Shown here in pieces: positions 24,611 to 33,274 of a stretch of 64,000 nucleotides of DNA (positions within the stretch are counted from its first letter, which is position 1; every line of letters begins with the position of its first letter). Source of the DNA: Halalkalibacillus halophilus DSM 18494. Lineage in GTDB: Bacteria > Bacillota > Bacilli > Bacillales > Alkalibacillaceae. The stretch covers positions 1 to 64,000 of the forward strand of contig NZ_AUHI01000014.1 in NCBI RefSeq assembly GCF_000423105.1. Direction: 5' to 3'. The notes beneath the pieces were generated by a model that was not told the origin of the DNA, searched no databases, and saw only the letters and a list, made by a program, of their open reading frames with translations. The position numbers and the translations under genes were made by a program.

Positions 24611-26580
24611 TATGATTCTCCTCCTTGCAAATGATCGTCTAATATTTCTCTTAGTTGCTCTTCCACTTGATCCATCGTGGAATCATCAAGCTGGGTCGCA
24701 GCATTCGTTAAATGACCGCCACCATTCATTCTCTCCATTATAACTTGAACATTAATCTCACCTAAAGAGCGAGCACTTACACCGATTCTGCCGTCGTCTC
24801 TTTCGGAAATCACAAACGATGCTTTTACCTGGTCCATCGTAAGTAAAGTGTCTGCAGCCTGGGCAATAATAATCGCCCCATAGCTCTCGCCTTCATTTCC
24901 TCTCGCAATTGCCACTCCTTCTTTAAAGACCGTAGCATTTTTAATCAATTCGCTTCTTCTCACATATACGTCTAAATCTTCTTTCAGGAGCTTTTGGACG
25001 AAAACGGTGTCTGCACCCTTCGAACGTAAATAAGAAGCAGCATCGAACGTACGTGAGCCTGTGCGCAGGGTAAATGATTTAGTATCAACAATAATACCAG
25101 CTAATAGTGCAGAGGACTCTAACGTCGATAGTCTCACGCGTCCATCTTGATACTGCAGAAGCTCTGTAACTAACTCTGCTGTTGAGGATGCGTAAGGCTC
25201 CATATATACAAGTGTCGGGTCATTGATGAATTCTTCTGCACGTCTATGGTGGTCAATGACAACGACGTGTTCCGTTTTCGATAATAACTTCTCTTCCATG
25301 ACCATCGACGGTTTATGCGTGTCGACAACCACGACTAAGGAATGCTTAGAAACCATATCAAGAGCCTGTTCTGGTGTGATAAACCAATCCGCCAGTGACT
25401 CATCTTCTTCAATTTCATCTATTAACTTCTGAACACCAGTATTCACGCCGTCTGGGTCAAATACAATGTATCCATTCTTCCCATTTTGTTGAGCCATCTT
25501 AAGAATTCCGATACACGCGCCAATCGAATCCATATCCGGACTTTGGTGACCCATGATTAACACGTCATTACTTTCTCTCACCAATTCACGTAACGCGTGG
25601 GAAATCACTCGAGCACGCACCCGCGTCCGCTTCTCCATTGGGTTTGTTTTACCACCGTAGAATTTCACTTTTCCTTGTTCGTTCTTGATCGCAACCTGAT
25701 CTCCCCCACGACCTAGAGCTAAATCTAGACTCGATTGAGAGAGTTCACCTAGTTCCGGAAGATCCGAAGTACCCTTACCAATACCAATACTTAACGTAAG
25801 AGGCACATTCTGATCAGAAATTAATTCACGAACTTCATCTAAAATTTCAAATTTCGTACTTTCTAATTGCGATAAAATCTCTTTATTCATAACAGCTAGA
25901 AAACGTTCTTGAGATGTTCTTTTTAAGTAAAATCCGTAATCATTCGACCACTTATTTAAAATCGAAGTTACTTGTGAGTTCATATGACTCTTCGACGTAT
26001 CATCCATCGCCTGTGTCAACTCTTCATAGTTATCGAGAAAAATGACCGCTAGAATCGTTTCTTCATTATGATAACGACCCTCTAGTTCTATTTGTTGGGT
26101 ACGATTAAAGAAGTAGATTAATCGTTCCTGCTTTTTAATAAACGTCTGATACTGCTTATCTTCAAGCTGTAACCAAAACTCTTCTTTTTCATCTTTGATT
26201 GCAGTTGTTAACTCTTCAGACAGCTTATTTAAAGGTTCCCCGATCAATGTTTCATCATCACGCATGTATTCGTTCATATAAGGATTGGCCCATTCAATCT
26301 GATGGTCTTCATTAAATAGAACAATACCAAAAGGCATCTCTAATAACGCCTCTTCCCCCACCTTTTTGACGCGGTGAGATAAAGTAGAAATATATTGTTC
26401 GGTGCGTTTCTTTAATTTTTCTTCCGTTTTAATGGATAAATAAATCAACAAACCAAGAAATGCAGTTAAAATAAGGCCAATAATCCACTGATAATAAATC
26501 ACAATCGCCGTTAGAACCACAGCTAGTGAATACAGTAACCACATATTCTTGTTTACAATTAACGTTCGTACATCGTTCAT
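24610..26580 (-). CDS. gdpP: Cyclic-di-AMP phosphodiesterase GdpP (YybT)
   Basis: GdpP hydrolyses c-di-AMP to pApA and so affects osmotic and cell-wall balance. The 656-residue protein has two N-terminal membrane segments (about residues 10-50), a PAS-like domain, a degenerate GGDEF domain (the normal signature is replaced by LGRGGDQ) and a DHH-DHHA1 catalytic unit with MGHQSPDMDSIG, VVIDHHRR and GGGHLTNAA. I set the start at the ATG at 26580 because GGGAG lies 10 bases upstream; the longer frame would need a TTG. It is between yybS and rplI, as in B. subtilis. Confidence 0.96.
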   Translation of the reverse strand: MNDVRTLIVNKNMWLLYSLAVVLTAIVIYYQWIIGLILTAFLGLLIYLSIKTEEKLKKRTEQYISTLSHRVKKVGEEALLEMPFGIVLFNEDHQIEWANPYMNEYMRDDETLIGEPLNKLSEELTTAIKDEKEEFWLQLEDKQYQTFIKKQERLIYFFNRTQQIELEGRYHNEETILAVIFLDNYEELTQAMDDTSKSHMNSQVTSILNKWSNDYGFYLKRTSQERFLAVMNKEILSQLESTKFEILDEVRELISDQNVPLTLSIGIGKGTSDLPELGELSQSSLDLALGRGGDQVAIKNEQGKVKFYGGKTNPMEKRTRVRARVISHALRELVRESNDVLIMGHQSPDMDSIGACIGILKMAQQNGKNGYIVFDPDGVNTGVQKLIDEIEEDESLADWFITPEQALDMVSKHSLVVVVDTHKPSMVMEEKLLSKTEHVVVIDHHRRAEEFINDPTLVYMEPYASSTAELVTELLQYQDGRVRLSTLESSALLAGIIVDTKSFTLRTGSRTFDAASYLRSKGADTVFVQKLLKEDLDVYVRRSELIKNATVFKEGVAIARGNEGESYGAIIIAQAADTLLTMDQVKASFVISERDDGRIGVSARSLGEINVQVIMERMNGGGHLTNAATQLDDSTMDQVEEQLREILDDHLQGGES

Positions 26581-26617
26581 GTTTAAGTCATCTCCCAACG
26601 GGTCGAGCTTCCACTAG

Positions 26618-27565
26618 TTATTTTCGATGCGTTCCGTTTAAACGGTCTCTTAGCTGAAATCCAAGGTCTATAATTCCAAGTATTCGTAATGGATACAGCA
26701 GTAAAAATGGAAACAAAGCAAAACAAATTACCGTGACGATCGGAAGTGCTTTAGACCATTTCTTATAATGTGTAAAGTAAAAAACAAATGATAAACCTTG
26801 AATCACCAACAATAAACCAGGTAAGGTATATAAATTATTAGCAATGAGATACATCGTCTCTCCAGGGTCTGTATAAATCCATGTAAGAATAATCCCCACT
26901 AAGAAATACCATATGATACTCGTTGGCAAACGGAACTCTCTGAATGGTGGGAAGAAGTAATTTTCACTCTTCCAACGGTTCAAGATCTTGTAACTTGCCC
27001 ATTGGGATAAAAATGCGAAAACAAGGCCAATCATCACGACAATCGTAGGTAGTAAATAAATTAACTCCTCTAGCGTCGCTTGAATCCCCTCTAACTCTTC
27101 TTCTGAAGTACCCACACCTAACTCTTCAAACATCTGTACAGTAGAAGCAAGTGAATCTTCCATGACAACTCGAAATTCTTCTGTCCAATTTATATCAAAT
27201 ATAAACTGGGTAGTAGCATAAAGGATTGCTAAACCTACCGCAAAACCTAATGTACCTTGAGCCCAAGCTTCATAAGCGTGTCTATTTTTATAAATTGCCA
27301 TACCAATCGCAATACCACCAATTCCCATCAGCAGTGTTAGCGGAACGGAAAAAATCGATAAAAAGATCAACGAAAGAATCAATGCCGTTCCAAACATCAC
27401 TAAAGCCGGCTGTAAAGAATGCCTAGACGTATAAATAATGAACGGGACAGGAAGTAAAAAGATGGTGACAATATTGATAACAGGTAGGTAGAAAGTCATT
27501 AACATTAAAACGAGGTAAATCGCACTTAACGCAGCACCTTCTGTAATTTTTCTTGATTGATTCAT
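26618..27565 (-). CDS. yybS: YybS-family membrane protein (DUF2232)
   Basis: The 315-residue protein has about eight hydrophobic membrane segments, beginning near residue 9, and matches the DUF2232/YybS family, whose function is unknown. The start at 27565 (MNQSRKITEGA) is chosen because GAGAGG lies about 9 bases upstream. It precedes gdpP by 37 bases, so the two probably share a transcript. Confidence 0.88.
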   Translation of the reverse strand: MNQSRKITEGAALSAIYLVLMLMTFYLPVINIVTIFLLPVPFIIYTSRHSLQPALVMFGTALILSLIFLSIFSVPLTLLMGIGGIAIGMAIYKNRHAYEAWAQGTLGFAVGLAILYATTQFIFDINWTEEFRVVMEDSLASTVQMFEELGVGTSEEELEGIQATLEELIYLLPTIVVMIGLVFAFLSQWASYKILNRWKSENYFFPPFREFRLPTSIIWYFLVGIILTWIYTDPGETMYLIANNLYTLPGLLLVIQGLSFVFYFTHYKKWSKALPIVTVICFALFPFLLLYPLRILGIIDLGFQLRDRLNGTHRK

Positions 27566-27770
27566 GTATGCATTACCTCTCATTTCAAACACAAACTTTC
27601 ACTCTTTCACATTCTACCAAGTAGATGGGAAAATTGTAAAAGTATCTAATTTATCTATACTTCATCATACCTTATTGAGAGTGAAAATAACAGTGATCAT
27701 ATGTGGTGAATCGTTCCGGACGGGCAGTAGAATTTCACCTAGATCAAGCTAGTAGTTTTAAGCTGAAGGA

Positions 27771-27926
27771 CTTTCGTCGATAACTTTAAACTCTCGCCGT
27801 TAAGCACATACTTTCGAGCATAAAGTTTCTAGTTTTGTACATAACGCTTGAACTTTCGTCGTTATTGAAAATTTTTCGTCGATATGCTCTTACTTTCGAG
27901 CATAATCCAATCTGTTTCGCGCATAA
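27771..27926. repeat. Array C: eight units, 20-21 bp period
   Basis: Eight units with core CTTTCGNCGATAA start at 27771, 27791, 27811, 27832, 27853, 27873, 27893 and 27914, spaced 20-21 bp. Variants include CTTTCGAGCATAA, CTCTCGCCGTTAA and GTTTCGCGCATAA. Read on the minus strand the core is TTATCGACGAAAG, which partly resembles the core of array A (TTATCCACGAAAG). The array lies between the rpsR terminator and yybS. Confidence 0.85.
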
Positions 27927-27983
27927 ATTCTCGCAAAGTCCTCTTCCAACTTACTCCTATTTCATCATTCAGCCTCCCCAAAC

Positions 27984-28027
27984 AAAAAAAGTGCTGCAAG
28001 TGACCTCGAAGATCACTTACAGCACTT
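27984..28027 (-). terminator. rpsR terminator
   Basis: A long hairpin, AGTGCTG (3') paired with CAGCACT and inner AAGTGATC/GGTCACTT, is followed by TTTTTTTG reading leftwards. It is also T-rich on the other side. Confidence 0.92.
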
Positions 28028-28034
28028 TTATTTA

Positions 28035-28259
28035 TTATTCACTAGAGTATGGTAATAAAGCCATTTGTCTAGCGCGCTTAATTGCGATAGTTAGCTTACG
28101 CTGATATTTAGCAGAAGTTCCTGTTACACGACGAGGTAAAATTTTACCACGCTCGGAAACGAAACGTCTTAATAAATCAACATCTTTATAGTCAATATGC
28201 GTAATGTTATTGGCTTTGAAAAAACAAACCTTTTTACGCTTACGTCCACGACGTGCCAT
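28035..28259 (-). CDS. rpsR: 30S ribosomal protein S18
   Basis: The 74-residue protein has the S18 core (VDLLRRFVSERGKILPRRVTG). S18 pairs with S6 on 16S rRNA. The N-terminus has a CFF with only one Cys of the zinc-binding pattern seen in some S18 forms. It closes the rpsF-ssb-rpsR operon. Confidence 0.98.
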   Translation of the reverse strand: MARRGRKRKKVCFFKANNITHIDYKDVDLLRRFVSERGKILPRRVTGTSAKYQRKLTIAIKRARQMALLPYSSE

Positions 28260-28287
28260 TTAAAATCCTCCTTTTTACTTCAGGTGT

Positions 28288-28782
28288 TTAGAACGGCAGA
28301 TCATCATCAGATAGATCTACTTGTTCTCCACTATTTTCGAATGGATTATCGCTAGCCTTAGAAGACTGTTGCGATGGTCCTTGGTTTGACTGCCCTTGGT
28401 TTGCTCCAGGGTTTTGGTTTGATGTGTAGCCTGCAGAAGAACTTTGGCCCCCTTGATTCGAGCCTTTCGTTTCTAAAAATTGTACATTGTCTGCAACAAC
28501 TTCCGTCATGAATACACGCTTTCCGTCTTGTCCTTCGAAATTGCGTGTTTGGATACGTCCATCTACACCAATCATACTACCTTTTTTCATATAATTAGCG
28601 AGATTTTCAGCAGGGCGGCGCCAGATTACACAGTTAATGAAATCCGCTTCTCTCTCCCCTTGCTGATTAGAGAACGGGCGATTCACTGCAATAGTGAAAT
28701 TCGCAACCGCGACTCCATTAGGCGTATATCTTAAATCAGGGTCTTTGGTTAATCTGCCTACTAAAACAACTCGGTTTAGCAC
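28288..28782 (-). CDS. ssb: Single-stranded DNA-binding protein
   Basis: SSB coats single-stranded DNA during replication and repair. The OB-fold begins MLNRVVLVGRLTKDP and covers about residues 1-105; a Gln/Asn/Gly-rich linker follows and the tip DLSDDDLPF recruits partner proteins. I start it at the GTG at 28782, which has AAGGAG 8 bases upstream and gives the family N-terminus; a GTG three codons earlier touches the binding site. It lies between rpsF and rpsR, as usual. Confidence 0.97.
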   Translation of the reverse strand: MLNRVVLVGRLTKDPDLRYTPNGVAVANFTIAVNRPFSNQQGEREADFINCVIWRRPAENLANYMKKGSMIGVDGRIQTRNFEGQDGKRVFMTEVVADNVQFLETKGSNQGGQSSSAGYTSNQNPGANQGQSNQGPSQQSSKASDNPFENSGEQVDLSDDDLPF

Positions 28783-28794
28783 ATCAAACACTCC

Positions 28795-29085
28795 TTATTG
28801 ATCGTCTTCGCGAATTACCATGTGACGAAGAAACTCATCAGCAAATTTCGCTTGACGCTTAAATTCTTCAATTGCTTCTACATCACTAGCGAAATTAACA
28901 ACAACGTAATAACCTTCACGGTAATCGTTGATTTCATACGCTAAACGACGAGAACCTTTTTCGTCTACATTTTCAATCTCCGCTCCGTTATCCGTTAAGA
29001 TTGTATGGAAACGCTCAATTACACTTTTACGAGCTTCCTCCTCAACGTCTGGGCGGATGATGTACATGATTTCGTAATTATTCAT
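28795..29085 (-). CDS. rpsF: 30S ribosomal protein S6
   Basis: The 96-residue protein begins MNNYEIMYIIRPDVEEEARK and ends VIREDDQ, typical of S6. S6 binds 16S rRNA as a dimer with S18. It is first in rpsF-ssb-rpsR, with a canonical promoter and a probable S6:S18 autoregulatory leader upstream. Confidence 0.98.
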   Translation of the reverse strand: MNNYEIMYIIRPDVEEEARKSVIERFHTILTDNGAEIENVDEKGSRRLAYEINDYREGYYVVVNFASDVEAIEEFKRQAKFADEFLRHMVIREDDQ

Positions 29086-29092
29086 CCGTCTT

Positions 29093-29141
29093 CACCTCCT
29101 CTTGGACTATGCGGCCTTATTCGGCAATAAGGCAAGGAGTA
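29093..29141 (-). promoter_or_regulatory. Probable S6:S18-binding leader of rpsF
   Basis: In the rpsF message a hairpin GCCTTATT-GCCG-AATAAGGC (29114-29133) is followed by CGC and enclosed by ACTCCTT pairing with AAGAGGAGG, which contains the Shine-Dalgarno sequence. S6:S18 leaders of Bacilli use a bulged CCG beside a hairpin to let the S6:S18 pair repress translation. The match is by eye. Confidence 0.55.
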
Positions 29142-29172
29142 AATTGAAACTTTCAATTACTCACATCATAAG

Positions 29173-29201
29173 ATTATACCAAAGTCTTATGCTTTACACA
29201 A
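29173..29201 (-). promoter_or_regulatory. SigmaA promoter of rpsF-ssb-rpsR
   Basis: The -35 TTGTGT (29196-29201), a 17-bp spacer and a perfect -10 TATAAT (29173-29178) read leftwards, ending about 90 bases before rpsF. Confidence 0.8.
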
Positions 29202-29212
29202 TAGATTTTTTA

Positions 29213-30313
29213 CTACACATTAAAACGGAAATGGATCACATCGCCGTCTTTCACCAAATATTCTTTTCCTTCTAAACGCACCTTACCTTTTTCCTTTGCG
29301 GCAGCTTCGGATCCTGCAGCCATCAAGTCATCGTAAGATACCGTTTCAGCACGGATAAATCCACGCTCGAAGTCAGTATGAATAATCCCTGCAGTTTGTG
29401 GGGCAGTCATCCCCTGTTTAAACGTCCAAGCACGTACTTCTTGTTCACCTGCTGTAAAGTAAGTAGCTAATCCTAGCATATCGTAAGACGCTTTTATTAA
29501 CTGATCTAATCCTGCTTCCTCAATGCCGAGTTCACTTAAAAATTCTGCTTTCTCTTCGCCTTCTAATTCTGCGATTTCAGATTCTACTTTCGCACAAACT
29601 ACAATGACACCTGCATTTTCGTTCGCTGCAAATTCTTGAACCTTTTTAACGTTTTCATTAGAATCTACATCCAGCAGTTCATCTTCCCCTACGTTTGCTA
29701 CATAAAGGATTGGTTTACTTGTTAACAAATGAAGTTGCTTCACATGCTTCATTTGTTCCTTAGTAAATTCAATAGCACGCGCTGGCTGTTCATTTTCTAG
29801 TGCCTCTTGCAATTTCTTCAATACATCATATTCCTGAAGCGCATCTTTATCTTTTTGCTTCGTTAATTTCTCCACTCTAGGTATACGCTTCGTCACTGTT
29901 TCTAAATCAGCTAGGATTAATTCTAAGTTAATCGTCTCGATATCACTGATTGGGTCAACTTTCCCAGAAACATGGGTAACGTTTTCATCGTCAAAACAAC
30001 GTACCACATGACATATTGCATCTACCTGGCGAATATGAGATAGGAATTGGTTTCCTAACCCCTCTCCTTTACTCGCCCCTTCTACAATCCCTGCAATGTC
30101 TGTAAATTCAAATGCAGTTGGAATAGTTTTCTTAGGCTTTACTAATTCAGTTAAATCATTTAGACGCTGATCTGGAACCTCCACGATCCCTACATTTGGG
30201 TCAATTGTAGCGAACGGGTAATTCGCAGATAAAGCTCCTGCTTGTGTTATTGCATTAAATAAAGTTGATTTACCAACATTTGGCAAGCCAACGATCCCTG
30301 CTGTTAATGACAT
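29213..30313 (-). CDS. ychF: Obg-family ATPase/GTPase YchF
   Basis: YchF is a ribosome-associated P-loop protein that prefers ATP. The 366-residue product has G1 GLPNVGKST (residues 9-17), G3 DIAGIVEGAS, and a C-terminal TGS domain (about 280-366). The NKxD specificity motif is replaced (YVANVGE), which is the YchF hallmark and explains the ATP preference. No terminator follows before the rpsF promoter. Confidence 0.96.
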   Translation of the reverse strand: MSLTAGIVGLPNVGKSTLFNAITQAGALSANYPFATIDPNVGIVEVPDQRLNDLTELVKPKKTIPTAFEFTDIAGIVEGASKGEGLGNQFLSHIRQVDAICHVVRCFDDENVTHVSGKVDPISDIETINLELILADLETVTKRIPRVEKLTKQKDKDALQEYDVLKKLQEALENEQPARAIEFTKEQMKHVKQLHLLTSKPILYVANVGEDELLDVDSNENVKKVQEFAANENAGVIVVCAKVESEIAELEGEEKAEFLSELGIEEAGLDQLIKASYDMLGLATYFTAGEQEVRAWTFKQGMTAPQTAGIIHTDFERGFIRAETVSYDDLMAAGSEAAAKEKGKVRLEGKEYLVKDGDVIHFRFNV

Positions 30314-30412
30314 GTAACTTTCATCTCCTTCACTTCCGGTCCAATCCTATCCAAGATTAGTCATACCAATTATAGTTATATACCAGTTAAAAAACAAGCT
30401 TAGACAAAAACG

Positions 30413-30442
30413 AAAAAACAAAGGGTTATCGCCTTTGTTTTT
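30413..30442 (-). terminator. Terminator between yyzM and ychF (both faces T-rich)
   Basis: The stem ACAAAGG/CCTTTGT is flanked by A/T runs on both sides, so it can stop transcription in either direction. Leftward use ends the yyzM transcript. Confidence 0.8.
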
Positions 30443-30488
30443 CAAATTATTATCGATTAATATCATTACTTATAAAACTGTTCCATTT

Positions 30489-30504
30489 TGTTTCACGTGA
30501 AACA
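30489..30504. promoter_or_regulatory. parS site 1
   Basis: A perfect 16-bp palindrome TGTTTCACGTGAAACA, the Spo0J/ParB binding site, sits directly downstream of yyzM. Confidence 0.97.
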
Positions 30505-30510
30505 TGAAAA

Positions 30511-30705
30511 TTAATCCGCTTTTTTTAAAACTTTTTTTACTCGCTTCTCAAATTTCTTTCTAGGAATTAATACACTGTGCTGACACCCTTGACACTTAAT
30601 GCGAATATCCATGCCCATTCGAATAATTTTCCATTCATTCGCACCACATGGGTGAGGCTTTTTCATTTCTACTACATCATGTAAATCAAAACTCCGATCC
30701 ATCAT
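30511..30705 (-). CDS. yyzM: DUF951 small protein (YyzM)
   Basis: The 64-residue basic protein has a small zinc-ribbon-like pattern, HPCGANEW then CQGCQH, and a Lys-rich C-terminus, which fits DUF951. Its function is unknown; nucleic acid binding is plausible. Either of two adjacent ATGs could be used, after GGAGATAGGGG. It sits in its usual place near ychF. Confidence 0.85.
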   Translation of the reverse strand: MMDRSFDLHDVVEMKKPHPCGANEWKIIRMGMDIRIKCQGCQHSVLIPRKKFEKRVKKVLKKAD

Positions 30706-30760
30706 GATACCCCTATCTCCTTTTAATATCTTATAGCTTCTTAGTCTATCTTCTATTTTA

Positions 30761-31789
30761 TCAAATTTTAAAGGCTTCTGCGCGGGTAATTATAGGATAA
30801 ATTAAAATCATTAATAAGACATAAAGATTAATTACCCCAAATAAAGGGTATAAGAAACTAATAAGTTCCGCAAAGCCAAGGAAAGCAAAAGGAACAGCTA
30901 GAACAATAATTAAGCCACCTAGCATGCGGTTGTCCCATTTCCACCATTGATCAAGACGAGACATCAAACCAAACAAACAGGTAATAGCTGTCGTATAAAT
31001 CGCAAACAACAATAAAATCACCATCACAACAAATACAATCATCGGAAAGCCATGCAATATCGCGAACAAGGGAATATCATAAAAGTACAACTGCTCTGCG
31101 ACATGAACTAAGCTTTCATTATATAAAAACGAGATTCCACCTAAAGTGATTCCACTTGTTATACTAGCAACCCATATCTCTTTGTCACTTTTAATTTGAT
31201 TTCCAATCGCGCCTAATACTGCGACAAGTGGAAGTACATTTAAGGAAGTAAAAGGGATCGCAGCACTCCAATTTTTCTGCTGCATGACTTGTCCGAACGG
31301 CATAATCTGTTGAACATATACAAAATAGCCTAAAACGACGAGTAACATTCCAATTAAAAACGGCAGTGCATACTTATTTACACCTAAAATTCCATTGATC
31401 CCATAATTCATCACAAAATATAAGCCAGCAATCATTAAAGCTACTCCTGCAATAAATGGTAAATGAAACATCTTAAAAGTCGCTCCACTACCAGAGATCA
31501 TTACAAAAAGGGTAGTAAATAGATATAAAAATATAAAATAGTCGTATAGCCTACCAGCACGTTTACCAATTAATTTATATAGTACTGGTATATAGTTATT
31601 CGATTGCATTTCATAACTTAATTTTAATATAACAAAACAACTTATCGTAAATAATATAGCAAAAAGCAAAATAGCCAGTTGACTCTCAAAACCAAAGAAT
31701 TCCCATAACTCTCTTCCTGAAGCATATCCCGCTCCTACCATCGTTGCAATAATGAGACCTGTCCACTTTAATCCATTTGCCATTGCCAA
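30761..31789 (-). CDS. YkvI-like membrane transporter-fold protein
   Basis: The 342-residue protein has about ten hydrophobic segments and begins GLKWTGLIIATMVGAGYASGRE, with a glycine-rich break in the first helix as in APC/LeuT-fold carriers. It matches the YkvI family, whose substrate is unknown. It is transcribed away from yyaC. This gene is not part of the standard B. subtilis order and may be an insertion. Confidence 0.75.
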   Translation of the reverse strand: MAMANGLKWTGLIIATMVGAGYASGRELWEFFGFESQLAILLFAILFTISCFVILKLSYEMQSNNYIPVLYKLIGKRAGRLYDYFIFLYLFTTLFVMISGSGATFKMFHLPFIAGVALMIAGLYFVMNYGINGILGVNKYALPFLIGMLLVVLGYFVYVQQIMPFGQVMQQKNWSAAIPFTSLNVLPLVAVLGAIGNQIKSDKEIWVASITSGITLGGISFLYNESLVHVAEQLYFYDIPLFAILHGFPMIVFVVMVILLLFAIYTTAITCLFGLMSRLDQWWKWDNRMLGGLIIVLAVPFAFLGFAELISFLYPLFGVINLYVLLMILIYPIITRAEAFKI

Positions 31790-31864
31790 CCTCCAACATA
31801 CATAACGTATAGAATATTTGTTAGTTTCATATACTTATAAATATATGTTAAAGGAGGAATTACT

Positions 31865-32458
31865 ATGTCTATTCTGCCAACAGGTAAACAAGATAACTTT
31901 CATATAAAAGAAGATTTTATCCGCTTTAAAATGGCTAATTATGTATTTGACTTACTCCCTAAGGATCGCCCAATTGTCGTTGTATGTATAGGTAGCGATC
32001 GTTCCACTGGGGATAGTTTTGGCCCTTTAATTGGGACTAACATCCAAAAACGTAAGCCTGCAAAACTAAAAGTATATGGCACACTTGAACACCCAGTCCA
32101 TGCGCTTAATTTGCAGGAGACTACTGATCATATTTATGCGTCTTATGACAACCCTTATGTTATTGCTATTGATGCTGCTTTAGGTAGTGTTAGTAAGCTT
32201 CAAACGATTGATGTTGGCGAAGGCTCCTTATCCCCTGGTACGGCTTTAAAAAAGGAAATCGACCCAATTGGAGACCTTTATTTGAAAGGTTATGTAAATG
32301 CATTAGGTCTCATGCCCTTACAAGTACTTCAGTGTACGCGTCTGTATGAGGTAATGGAAATGTCCGACTGTGTGTCTAGATCGCTCTTATATGTAGACCT
32401 TTCTTTAAAAACAAAAGCAGAGGAAAAGCCCCCTGCTCCGATTAGAGATATTAAGTAA
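31865..32458 (+). CDS. yyaC: Spore protease-like protein YyaC
   Basis: The 197-residue protein is the YyaC member of the germination-protease (Gpr) fold family. IVVVCIGSDRSTGDSFGPLIG (about residues 38-58, quoted in part) carries the D-S-G core, and AIDAALG is a second conserved motif. It is expressed in sporulation in B. subtilis; its target is not known. It is the only rightward gene between 10 and 42 kb, with an excellent ribosome binding site (AAAGGAGG). Confidence 0.9.
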   Translation: MSILPTGKQDNFHIKEDFIRFKMANYVFDLLPKDRPIVVVCIGSDRSTGDSFGPLIGTNIQKRKPAKLKVYGTLEHPVHALNLQETTDHIYASYDNPYVIAIDAALGSVSKLQTIDVGEGSLSPGTALKKEIDPIGDLYLKGYVNALGLMPLQVLQCTRLYEVMEMSDCVSRSLLYVDLSLKTKAEEKPPAPIRDIK

Positions 32459-32470
32459 TTTGATAATGAA

Positions 32471-33187
32471 TCAAAACCAAGATGTAACTTGAATGTATGC
32501 ATATAGCACCAAGCCAACTACTAATAGACTTGGCAACAAATTAGCGACACGAATGGATGTAATCTTTAATAAGTTCAATCCAATCGCTACAATCAACAAT
32601 CCACCAGTAGCTGTCATATCCTTAATGAACATTTCTAACAAATATTCCGGTACAAATCGGTCTATTTGGGTTGCGAATAAGGCAATTGCGCCTTCATACA
32701 AGACTACTGGTATAGCCGAAAAGATCACTCCAATTCCAAGTGTGGTCGTTAAAACAAGTGCCACAAATCCATCTATTAAAGCTTTCGTAAATAACACTTC
32801 ATGATCTCCACGCAAACCACTATCTAAAGCACCAACAACAGCTAACGCTCCTATCACAAAAATTAAAGAAGCTGTAACGAAACCTTCTGCAATCGTTGAT
32901 TCTGTGTCTGCTTTCTTGAATTTTGACTCAATGAAATAGCCGATTCGATTAAGCTTTTCATCTAGATCAATACCTTCCCCTATTAAAGCACCTAAAAGAA
33001 GACTCAATAGAATAACAATAATTCGATCGGATGCGAATCCCATGGATAGGCCTATTAAAATAATCGTAAGCCCAATTCCACTCATAATCGTTTCTTTTAT
33101 TCGCTCTGAAATTCTTGTAAACAACAACCCGATTAACGTCCCTAAAATGATACCAATACCGTTTACAATCGGACCTAATAACTCCAT
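32471..33187 (-). CDS. DUF554 membrane protein
   Basis: The 238-residue protein has about six or seven membrane segments and matches the DUF554 (YdfK/YqgA) family, which resembles a small channel or transporter of unknown substrate. The start ATG at 33187 is chosen because AAGGTGA lies 6 bases upstream; a GTG two codons earlier is less likely. It converges with yyaC and follows a parS site and spo0J. Confidence 0.85.
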   Translation of the reverse strand: MELLGPIVNGIGIILGTLIGLLFTRISERIKETIMSGIGLTIILIGLSMGFASDRIIVILLSLLLGALIGEGIDLDEKLNRIGYFIESKFKKADTESTIAEGFVTASLIFVIGALAVVGALDSGLRGDHEVLFTKALIDGFVALVLTTTLGIGVIFSAIPVVLYEGAIALFATQIDRFVPEYLLEMFIKDMTATGGLLIVAIGLNLLKITSIRVANLLPSLLVVGLVLYAYIQVTSWF

Positions 33188-33208
33188 GAACACTCACCTT
33201 CAATCTAA

Positions 33209-33224
33209 TGTTTCACGTGAAACA
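33209..33224. promoter_or_regulatory. parS site 2
   Basis: A perfect TGTTTCACGTGAAACA lies between spo0J and the DUF554 gene. Confidence 0.97.
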
Positions 33225-33241
33225 TCCTCAATCTATGTATA

Positions 33242-33271
33242 GAAAAAGTCTATTCTTATACAAGAATAGAC
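33242..33271 (-). terminator. spo0J terminator
   Basis: A perfect 11-bp stem (GTCTATTCTTG/CAAGAATAGAC, allowing the loop) is followed by TTTTTCT reading leftwards, just after the stop codon. Confidence 0.9.
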
Positions 33272-33274
33272 GGG

